From Sipunculus nudus (Eukaryota > Annelida > Sipuncula > Golfingiida > Sipunculidae): a DNA stretch of 64,000 nt. Every line of letters begins with the position of its first letter. The first letter of the stretch is position 1. The notes beneath the pieces are model-generated. The model saw only the letters and a list, made by a program, of their open reading frames with translations. It made no database searches and had not been told where the DNA came from. The DNA is taken from positions 65,209,176-65,273,175 of the forward strand of contig CM049316.1 in the NCBI GenBank assembly GCA_026874595.1, written 5' to 3'. Of the stretch, positions 23,353-35,300 are shown in pieces. The translations under genes were made by a program, and so were the position numbers.

Positions 23353-26300
23353 AAGAGAGAGAGGAACCCCACAATTACGACCACCTTGGGAACTGACCAA
23401 ATTGGTCGTAATATTGGGGTGTTCGTATCAGTGAAATACTGAGTTACCTGGATCATATATTTGGGACGAAGAAAAATGGTCATAATTGTGGGGATGTTCG
23501 TAATTGTAGGGAGGTCGCAAGGCGGGGTTCCACTATATATATATTTGTGTGAGCATATGCGTATAAGACTCATTTAAATGACAGTAGAATGGTTAGCGGA
23601 TGTTTTTCTGTCACCATTTCTGCAAAATGAACACCCGCGGTTTCGTAAAAATTAAAATTAATCATGCATATGCATTCAAAGTGATAAAAAATCAGATTTA
23701 TGGTTTATACTAGCTGATAAACCCGGTATACCGGGCTTTCTACTGCGGTTTGGGAGATATTTTTACTGAGATATTGAATGTTGGCTCAATTTTTATTATA
23801 AAAGTTAAAAGAAAATATAGAATTTTAGTGGGATACTCTCGGAATACGATATGTACAAATAATCTATACTGTTATTTTGTGGCGCTGTGCTCATGGCAAA
23901 AAATCATACCCCGGTATGTTTACCTTGAAGACCTGGTCAGTGATGGTTTACATTGCGAACCGGAATGAGACGCGGAGGCATACGGTGTTTCGTTGAAATT
24001 TGACTGGTTTCTATCGTTAGTCGTATAAAGAATAGGTTGATGTGAGGAACGCATGAAAGATTAATTAAATGTACGTTGCAAGGAAACTGTTCCTGAAGAA
24101 GGAAACAAAAATATGCATACATCGTAAGTATCTGAAGCAGACCCAGCGGGACTCCGTACAGTGGGTCTGTATCCCATTTTCAGCCACCGCAACCTATTTT
24201 TCATCGTATCAGACAAATTTTGAGGCCTGAAACCCCCGACACCACGTCAGCCCTGTTCCTGAAACTGGGAGCTTGAATAAGGTTTTGTCATTAATCCTCC
24301 TGGGTTGAACTCTCCATTTCATAAAGCGAGAAACATGTGTTTTTTCTTTTACTGACCACACACGTGGGTCAAATCCCTCGTTGAAAGCAAGCGTTATTCA
24401 TATGAACAATAGTCCTTAGTGTTAGAGGTTAAGTAACCACAATGCACGCATTCCGGTGATTGCCGAAGGCAGTTCGGCTGTGCTCGGTAAAAAAACCCGG
24501 AAAAATCACTCAAAATTATATGTATATTAAAAATTGTTTATTTTCATATCGCCTATGTCACTGCGGGGATAATAACCTTTAAAATGATGTATGGCACAAT
24601 ATTGTACACAACGCGGTTATAGAGAACACTGCGAACAAACGTGAACCGAATTCCTTTTATAAGTATTAGATAATGCGAATTTAAAATGTATAACCATAAC
24701 AGTGAGTGTTTTCACCCCTTGCGGATGTTAAACATCTCTTGGTCTCTCATAAGAATTGGAATTGTCTAAACATAAATGTAGAACTAACCAACGCGCGTTT
24801 TATATAAGACAATTTGGTGCTACATTGTTCATAAGTCAATGGGGAAGTATATGACATGACAAAAGTATTACATGGCTTGTGACAGTTATATATAAATATT
24901 TCAGTTTTTAATAATGTTTTCATTACTAAAAGATGATCGTTTTGACACTGTAAATAATTGTGCGAGTTTGTAATATCATATGCCGTTTAGTTGAAGATAC
25001 TATTATACTTTGTATAGTGCGATATTTAGGTATAATATACAGATAAACACATATAACCGTCATCACATATTATACATTTCAAAATGGAAAATATCTGTCA
25101 ATAGACAATGAGGAAAAATCTTTATTTTCAAGTCAGTGATCCGACTTAATAAACTCACACATGTACTTTTTTAACTTGTAAAACAACAAAGTGATACTTT
25201 ATGTAATATGTATTCCTAAGAGTCATTCATCAGCCGTAAGCACATATGCGTTGGTAGGCTCATGCTGAAGTGTGCACTTGCTAAGCTCTTTACGTGTAGT
25301 TCAAAGTTCGAGTACTACTTTATGAGACTGTTGTAAAGTTTGAAGAAGCTTAGATGTGTGGACGATAGATGGATAGTGATAATAATGGCATTGATTTTAC
25401 ACTCATACATGTATACACTACACGCCAGCGATGTAATCGAGTCCAATATACCCGTGTCAGAGTCCCAAGTCCGAGTCCTTGAGGTTCGAGTCCAAGTCCA
25501 CCTTCTTCGAGTCCGAGTCTTTTGGAACTCGAGTCCAAGTCAGAGTCATAGTTCAAAATGCCTTAATTAAAAGCACTTTAAAATAGCAATCAGAGATCAC
25601 CACTGCAGATGCATTGTTATGTCCAGTTGCACATGATTTTCACTTTAATATTGAACTCCATTTTTACTGACATTGCAGGGACTGAATTTGGATAATAGTC
25701 TAACCTTTTTTTTGTAACATTTTGTCATAAGTTTTTTTTTATGCTTGGTTTTCTAATCTGACTTTATTCTACTGGACTCGAAGTGGACTCGGCCTGGTTT
25801 CTTGAGTCCTGACCTCCGAGTCCAAGTCAGATTCCAGGACCCTCGAGTTCAAGTCCGAGTCCAGGCCCTCAAGTACAAGTCCGAGTCCAGGACCCTCGAG
25901 TACAAGTCCCAGTCCAGGATCCTCGAGTACAAGTCCGAGTCCAGGCCCTAGAGTACAAGTCCGGGTCCAGGCCCTCAAGTACAAGTCCGGGTCCAGGACC
26001 CTCGGGTACAGGTCCCAGTCCAGGACCCTTGGGTACAAGTCCGGGCCCAGGCCCTCGAGTACAAGTCCGAGTCCAGGGCCCTCAAAACAAGTTCGAGTCC
26101 AGAATCATCGAGTACAAGACCCAGTCCAGGACCCTCGAGTCCAATCCGAGTCCAGGACATTTGGGTAGAAGTCTGGGTCCAGGCTCTCGAGTACAAGTCC
26201 GAGTCCAGGATCCTCGAGTACAAGTCTGAGTCCAGGCCCCTCGAGTACAAGTCTGAGTCCAGGACCCTCGAGTACAAGTCCAAGTCCAGGACCCTCAAGT

Positions 26301-29300
26301 ACAAGTCCCAGTCTAGGACCCTCAAGTACAAGTCCCAGTCCAGGCCCTCTCGAGTACAAATCCCAGTCTAGGCCCTCTCGAGTACAAGTCCCAGTCCAGG
26401 ACCCTCGAGTACAAGTCCCAGTCCAAGAACCTCGAGTACAAGTCCGAGTCCAGGACCCTCGAGCACAAGTCCAAGTCCAGGACCCTCAAGTACAAGTCCC
26501 AGTCAGGGACCCTCAAGTACAAGTCCCAGTCCAGGCCCTCTCGAGTACAAGTCCGAGTCCAGGACCCTCGAGTACAAGTCCGAGTCCAAGACCCTCGAGT
26601 ACAAGTCCGAGTCCAGGACCCTCGAGTACAAGTCCGAGTCCAGGACACTAGAGTATAAGTTCCAGTCCAGGCCCTCTCGAGTACAAGTCCGAGTCCAGGA
26701 CCCTCGAGTACAAGTCTGAGTCCAAGACCCTCAAGTACAAGTCCTAGTCCAGGACCCTCGAGTTCAAGTCCGAGTCCAGGCCCTCAAGTACAAGTCCCAG
26801 TCCAGGCCCCTCGAGTACAAGTCCGAGTCCAGGACCCTCGAGTACAAGTCCGAGTCCAGGATCCTCGAGTACAAGTCCGAGTCCAGGACCCTAAGGTACA
26901 AGTCCGGGTCCAGGCCCTCGAGTACAAGTCCGAGTCCAGGACCCTCGATACAAGTTCGAGTCCAGAATCATCGAGTACAAGACCCAGTCCAGGACCCTCG
27001 AGTCCAATCCGAGTCCAGGACATTTGGGTAGAAGTCTGGGTCCAGGCTCTCGAGTAAAAGTCCGAGTCCAGGATGCTCGAGTACAAGTCCCAGTCCAGGC
27101 CCCTCGAGTACAAGTCTGAGTCCAGGACCCTCGAGTACAAGTCCAAGTCCAGGACCCTCAAGTACAAGTCCCAGTCTAGGACCCTCAAGTACAAGTCCCA
27201 GTCCAGGATCCTCGAGTACAAGTCCCAGTCTAGGCCCTCTCGAGTACAAGTCCCAGTCCAGGACCCTCGAGTACAAGTCCCAGTCCAAGAACCTCGAGTA
27301 CAAGTCCGAGTCCAGGACCCTCGAGCACAAGTCCAAGTCCAGGACCCTCAAGTACAAGTCCCAGTCAGGGACCCTCAAGTACAAGTCCCAGTCCAGGCCC
27401 TCTCGAGTACAAGTCCGAGTCCAGGACCCTCGAGTACAAGTCCGAGTCCAAGACCCTCGAGTACAAGTCCGAGTCCAGGACCCTCGAGTACAAGTCCGAG
27501 TCCAGGACTCTAAGAGTATAAGTTCCAGTCCAGGCCCTCTCGAGTACAAGTCCGAGTCCAGGACCCTCGAGTACAAGTCTGAGTCCAAGACCCTCAAGTA
27601 CAAGTCCTAGTCCAGGACCCTCGAGTTCAAGTCCGAGTCCAGGCCCTCAAGTACAAGTCCCAGTCCAGGCCCCTCGAGTACACGTCCGAGTCCAGGACCC
27701 TCGATACAAGTTCGAGTCCAGAATCCTCGAGTACAAGACCCAGTCCAGGACCCTCGAGTACAAATCCGAGTCATGGACATTCCGGAAGAAGTCTGGTCCA
27801 GGCTCTCGAGTACAAGTCCGAGTCCAGGACCCTCGAGTACAAGTCCCAGTCCAGGCCCCTAGAGTACAAGTCCGAGTCCAGGACCCTCGAGTACAAGTCC
27901 AAGTCCAGGACCCTCAAGTACAAGTCCCAGTCCAGGACACTAAAGTACAAGTCCCAGTCTAGGCCCTCTCGAGTACAAATCCCATTCTAGGCCCTCTCGA
28001 GTACAAGTCCGAGTCCAGGACCCTCGAGTACAAGTCTGAGTCCAAGACCCTCAAGTACAAGTCCGAGTCCAGGACCCTCGAGTACAAGTCCGAGTCCAGG
28101 ACCCTCGAGTACAAGTCCAAGTCCAGGACCCTCAAGTACAAGTCCCAGTCCAGGACCCTCGAGTACAAGTCCCAGTCCAGGCCCTCTCGAGTACAAGTCC
28201 GAGTCGAGGACCCTCGACTACAAGTCCGAGTCCAGGACCCTCGAGTACAAGTCCGAGTCCAGGACTCTCGAGTATAAGTCCCAGTCCAGGCCCTCTCGAG
28301 TACAAGTCCCAGTCCAGGCCCTCTCGAGTACAAGTCCGAGTCCAAGACCCTCGAGTACAAGTCCTAGTCCAAGACGCTTGAGTACAAGTCAAGGTCCAGG
28401 ACCCTCGAGTACAAGTCAAGGTCCAGGACCCTCGAGTACAAGTCCGAGTCCAGGACCCTCGAGTACAAGTCCGAGTCCAGGACCCTCGAGTACAAGTCCG
28501 AGTCCAAGACCTTCAAGTACAGGACCGAGTCCAGGACCCTCGAGTACAAGTCCAAGTCCAGGACCCTCAAGTACAAGTCCCAGTCCAGGACCCTCGAGTA
28601 CAAGTCCTAGTCCAAGACCCTCGAGTACAAGTCGGAGTCCAGGATCCTCGAGTACAAGTCGGAGTCCAGGACCCTCGAGTACAAGTCGTAGTCAAGGACC
28701 CTCGAGTATAAGCCCGAGTCCAAGACCCTAAGTACAAGTCCGAGTCCAGGACCCTCGAGTACAAGTCCGAGTCCCTGAAAAATTGGAGTCGAGAGTCATT
28801 GTCATAACAACAGGATGCACTGAGGTCTCAGCTGTTATAGTAAATGGTATTTGTTGTATCTCATGTTTTAAATTGTAACAGGACCTCATTGAAAAACAGC
28901 ACTTGCTTAATAAGCTATTCTGTTGAAATATATTGAAATACTGCGTGCACATATAGGCACAATTGTTGGGTTTGGCGGTTAGATCAAATAGGATATCCAT
29001 CTAACACTCATGCTCGGATCTCGAAAGTCTTAAGCTCTATGTGCGTCAATGTAAGCTTTGTGCATTAAAGTATTAGAAATATTAAGTGCGTGCGTGGGCT
29101 TTTTTATTATGCAGCATTGGCTTTATGCAGACAGAAATCGTTATCTATGGTGATATCGAGTGATATATTATAAACCAGTAATATGGGAATCGGGCGTAAC
29201 ATCATGTTCGATGATAGAAAGACAAAAAACGAGCAACCAATCAGGTGACCTTAAACACTGTAAAGCGTCAATCATCTGACAACAAAAATATTTTGCATAA

Positions 29301-32300
29301 TTTGACAGAGCTCTGTCAAACAAAACACGTCTGTAAATATGCCAATACCCATGTCGGTAGGTTTCCGGGATTTTTTTTTTACACAAAGGAGACAGTATAA
29401 AGTAAAGTTCTAGGCTATAGGTTACAGGAGCCATTCCCCCGACTACCTCGGGAGTGATGTCTTACCAGGCACGTAATTCGTATGAGACAAATTATCCAAA
29501 ATAAAGCGAGACAGTTCATAATGACTGCGATATAGCTAGTAAACAATGGTCAGGCGTAAACAATGGTTGATTACAGTGGATGACGTCAGTCAATACAACG
29601 TAATGCGTCATCGACCTTTTATGACGTCATTATTATGTTTTTGGCAGCTCTCGCTACCATGGGCATGGAAGACCTTCTGTGTAGGAGCGTTTTAGGGGAC
29701 TCATTATAATAATAAGTTAAAAAGGCTGAGCAATCTGGCTTTGTTGGATAGGTCAATCATTATAATGAGCCTCCAAAACGCTCCTAAATAAAAGGTCTTC
29801 TTAGCGACAGCTCGTTACTAGGCAATAATGACGTCACAAAGGTCGATGACGTAGACGTTGCATTGACTGACGTCATCATCTTGAATCGCTTGCACTGATG
29901 AATATATTGCAGTCATTGTGAACCGTCTAGCAATATTTTTGATTATTTGTCTTATACGTACCATGCAGGGAAGACATTATTATTAACGCGGTAGTCGGAG
30001 GACTCTATGGCTCCTGCAGCCTTTGGCTTAGAACGTTTTTAATACTGTCTCCTTTGTATTAAAAATATCTCGGAAAACATGCCGACATGGGTTATGGTAC
30101 AGACTACAAGTGTTCTGTTTGGGAGAGGTCTCCCAAATTACGCAAATTATATTATGGTCAGGTGACTCACGGTTCACAATAATATTGGCTGCATGGAACA
30201 GTTATTTTCATGATTATTCATTAAATGAATATGCTATTAAGGTCACATACAGTTCATGGTGAGGTCAAATATGATTGAAAATCGAATTGAGAGAAAATCA
30301 TGTTGCACATATATGTACCATTTTATTGGCTGAATCACAGTTCTGTGTCCTTGTTATAAGTTGGAAAAATTTGACGTATGTTGTCTGATCAGTTATTCAC
30401 TCCATAATTCTGGCCAACGTTTAATAATAATTTATTTTTGGTGTGGCTCATCTGTAGAACAATTAAAAAAAAGATTGATTGAGATCCTTCAGGCCACAGG
30501 CCTTTGCCTTCATTTATCTAGCAGACGATGTGCACACAACGGTCTGCGCAGCACTTGTTGTGACCATGTGTCGGGTGCCTGTCCTAGTGCCCGGACCACT
30601 GGTTACACTCGCGATTATTTTAGGATGCGAGGTGCATGCATTATATTTAAGCTGGGTGGGCCAGGAGGTCAGATGATGTAACACATGCTTACCGCTTTCT
30701 GAAACAATCGCTCGGGCTCACTAGGGCAGGCCCCCAACAGAGGGAGTCAGAATAAGTAATGCGCAGCCCGTTGCATGCGCTCCAGTCGCTAGATAAATGA
30801 AGGCAGAGGACTATGGCTCTGTATATACTACAGAGCCACAACTGGGTCTAGTATACCAGTAGTTTTGGTCACGTGAAGACAATGGCAAACGAATAGGTAC
30901 ACTCACATTTACAGAAATCCTTTTCTTTCTCATTTCAGGCTGGTATTAAAATATGACGGCAATATGATAGTCTTGGACTCTATAGGCACAGATTATGAAG
31001 AATTTATATCCAAATTTGACGGTAAGTTTCTTATACCGCCAGGAGAAAAAGAAATAAAAAAATGAGAAAATAAGACATTCCATTGGACTTAACATGTACT
31101 TGTTTGTTTGAAAAATTTTTGTTTATATCGTCACCGTCATCTGACCGTCATTATTTTTTTTAAACAGTGTATTCATTTTTATTGTATTAATTCTGAGTGT
31201 GAAAGACAGTGGTTGGCTTCTTATTCGCGGGGTTAAAACTTCGCGATTTTGACTTTTCCAGTTTTGCGAGGATCCCATTTTCGCGATCACATCATACTAA
31301 AGACCTACATAGAGTAAAACCATTATTATGAATTGATTAAACCAAATAATATATGTGCGAATAATTACCAAAGATCAAGTGGAAATTATTGTCCATTGGT
31401 TGCAGATAATTTAAAATATATGATTTATAACAACAGTCCTGGAACATTCATTATCTATTATTGATCATAATATCAATATTTTATGTTTCAACTTGCCTTC
31501 AAAGATTGAGCCTCTAATTGACATGTAGGTATAGCACTGTCTATTGACATAGGATGAAAAAAATGTAGTATAAAAAGCAAATGTTGTCAATGTTCATGTG
31601 CTGTAAATCTAGAAATCACAATTTCAGAACATATTTATAAGGTCGTATCGAGATTTCTTCATTTTGCTGTGGGAGCATGTTCGAGGACAGTGCCGAAAAC
31701 TCCCCATCCCCAATCTTAAAGCTAATCTCAAAGATATTCACCTGTGCTAACTTTAGTTTTTTTTATTTGTGGTTACTTATTAATGCAGGTGATTTCTGCC
31801 TAGAAAGAATTTTAAGATACCCTATGATATCTTATGATCTTATGATATGAACTTGTTTATCTGCAAACTGTTAGTAAATATGGCACATACGCCCCTGCTT
31901 ACAAGCAGAGAAAAAACATGTAACTGAAATTGGTTGGTTGAATATACTTGGGCGAAAGTTTAAAGTTCAATAGTTAAAAAAGTCAGTTGCAAAACTTTGA
32001 TTCGCCTGACTTGTCACCAGATGCCTTGGTTGAATATATTTGGGTTATTTTTATAGCGGGCCCCTACATGATATAAAACGTGGAAATAAACAAAACGAAA
32101 AGCCTGTGTAACCAGATACCGGTTTTTTCTGATATTTTTTTTATAAAGTTCAGGGGATTATCTTTAATTGATAGACGTCAGATTTCTGAATAGGCCCCTT
32201 TAACTAGAGCCACTAATGCACGTTCTCTTTGTCTTGGTACGCCCCTGACGCAGCAGGTACACACAACAGTCGTTCCAGACATCCTTTCGTGTAACCGCTG

Positions 32301-35300
32301 CTACGTGTGGCAGATTTTTCCGAGTGCGACCACCAGGATGCGCACAGAGCAAGGAAATGTAATCAGACTAACGAGAGCGTGGTATTGCATTATATATCCA
32401 TTCCCAAATTTTACACATGCAACACCGGCTTTCAGTGGACTGATTACGAATCTGTGCTTTGTGCGCACCCTTATGTTCCAGTCCAGAGAACCGTGCCATA
32501 CCAAGCAGCGGTTACACAAAAGGATGTCTGGGACGACTGCAGTGTATAACCGCTGCTTGAGGAGCGTTGACCTAAAGAAAATATTCCTTCTCGGTTTCAG
32601 ACAGCGAGCGAGCGTTCGCCTTTCTCCGCCTACTCACAGGAGATGAACTCAGCAAACGTGCCAAGTTTGCCCTTATCGCGTGGATAGGTCCAAATGTATC
32701 AGTGCTCAAAAAGGCCAAAATGAGCACCGATAAGGCTGTAGTCAAAGAGGTGGTGAGGGTAAGTCCAAGATGACGTCACAAAATAGTTATTACGCAAAGT
32801 CAAAGTTGACATCACAAAGTATCACGTTAAAACCTACTTGCGAAATTTTTGAATTTCTATGGTGTAATGCCATACATGTGCTTTTGTATATTTGTAACAT
32901 ATATAGTAAAACACTAGATGAGCTATATGTAGACACATGCTGTAAATTAGATATAAATTATACTTCCTTTTCTGAATATCGGCTCAACGACCTAATATTA
33001 ATGAAAGTGGTCCATGGTTCGGATTTTCTTGAAACTGTATGTTTTCAGAACTTTCTTTAGTTTCTCAACGGTCAAGGAAATGACAGGGAAATTTCATAAA
33101 AAGTCGGGCAATTTTTTGATATTTTGGGAAGTCGGGGAATATTTAATGGCTATGGCGGTTGCAGTAAAATATCAGGTTGAAAGAGTTGACATCTCTGATA
33201 AGGTTGTGGTGTGTTTGCAGATTTAATCTTGTTTCCTTTGAAATTTTGTATTAAAATCTAGGTTGATGGTACAGAGATGGATACACAACACATCACACTA
33301 ACAATAAATGATGGATCAATTCTGTTTCTGAGCATTAATATACAAAAATAATCTAATGTATGATTCTGGTGTTCTAAACGTTTTTCCAATTAAATTTTGA
33401 GTACGGTTGGCAGTAAAATGACGTTTTGAGACTAAATTCAAAATTTGCGTGATGATTTATCCTTGAAAACCAACTAAAATTCAGGCAATAGCCTGGGAAA
33501 AGTCAGGGAATTTGTTCTCAGAGTTTGCTGTTGGCAACCCTTCTTCTAGACTGAACCCTGTCAGGCTCGGCCATATACATTAAGGAACACTCTTAGTAAA
33601 GCGCTTACCTCCCCGAAGACAAAAAAAAAACTACTGCATACTGCAATTATCTTGGTCCACAGAAAAATATCATGTGGTGTTCCTATCATTCCACAAAATA
33701 TTATGCAGATCGGTTCAGTATGTCCTGCAAACACACCAACCAACCAACCAACCAACCAACCACATAACAAGAGTGAAAACATGACGTTCATGGAAGAGGC
33801 AATGAAACAGTTTCCTGCTCGTGGATAGCTTTGAATAACACTGTTATAAAATATAATGCAGTGACAGCTAGGGGAAGCGTGTTTTGATCGTTTAGATAGG
33901 GGAGACATCCGTTGTTGTAGCAGGGACAAGTCAACCACGGACTGCCCTGTGAAGCCAGTCACATCCTGGACAATACAGTACGCCTCTATATACCCTACAC
34001 AGAACAGAAGGCGCATTGTTCGTCCAAATATGGAATTTTATCATATAAACAACCCTCATATATAGAATAATGTTTTTGATTATTATAGATTCTACATAAA
34101 AATATACGTCAAACACGAAAATCTATATTACAGGGGAAAGCGGAGCCCTTTCGGTTTCCATTTTGGGCAGGTTCATGTTTATGATTTTGACTGTCAACTT
34201 TTTACCTTCCTTGCCTTTTCAAATATTCTTTCGGTGGAAGTAACCTCCATTTTTAACCAAATTCGTAATTTAAGTATTTACAACTGCATAGTTCAACTTC
34301 GGTTTGGGACTAGGCGACATGGCGATTGCACTCGCTTTCAGTGAGTTTTTTTTTTTCTCTAGGTGTCACCAAGGGCCGGTGTCAGCCGCACCTGCGGGTC
34401 CTTGGTGTATAATCAACCCCGTCGCTGGGTCATCACATCACGGATTAGCCACACAATATAATGAATAAGGCTACATAGCGATTTAATATAAAATGACAAA
34501 TAATAATGAATTAATAATTATTATAATAATTAGAAATATAAAAATGCGATAGTACAACAGAAAAAAAATAATTAGAACATCGTAATGAGGCCACTCTACT
34601 CTAAATATTAATAATTCAAATTAGGTCACATCTCCCTCTCTCATTTCTTCTTTCTGGCGAACGGGTAAGCATTTTAATTAACATTCAATAACCTTAACTC
34701 GGCTTCTTCGACTCAGAGCTATCCTATTGATCAGGCACCTGTTTTTACCACTGTTTACCAGTTAAATAGAACATGGTATTTATAGATTATTGACTAAGCG
34801 AATAATTCATTGAATCTTTCGTTAAATTTTCAACCCTGTATATTTAATAATTAGAGGTTTTTAAAGAATAGGTCAACAACCTATTGATGGCACTCTCTTT
34901 TGAATGAGGACAAAGGTAAAACTTTGATCTGGATGAAATCTTCCGAATCTCCTACTTACTGGATTTCAGGGTGGTATGCACCGAGCTAAAAATGATCCAG
35001 AAGTCAATGTCGTTGAGGATGCATCCCTGGTAAATCAGCCCCAAAAGTCATTTAAAATTAATAATAGATCCATGATGTATATATGATTTTAAACCTGGTG
35101 TAGTGGTCTTTCTGATGGTAAATGTATTTATGAAATTCACATTTATTTTCACATGAAATTTTAACAATTTTGACATTTTTAATTTTTAAAAATTTGATTA
35201 AAGCAATCAGTAACAACAGACACATTTTAGTGATAAAAATCAAACTACATTACAATATCTCAAAATCTTTTTTTGTTTGTTTTCCTCTACCATGTTTCTT

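Noticed and set aside
26968-27603. 211-aa minus frame and 117-146-aa plus frames in the 25.8-28.8 kb region
   Set aside because: The repeat unit is 27 bp, so any stop-free frame stays open; both strands are open, the protein is pure repeat, and the region lies inside an intron.
25413-28775. CRISPR-like array
   Set aside because: Units are contiguous 27-bp repeats without unique spacers, and the genome is eukaryotic.
32305-32646. 113-aa + frame overlapping coactosin exon 3
   Set aside because: It runs through the palindromic MITE and reads exon 3 in the wrong frame.
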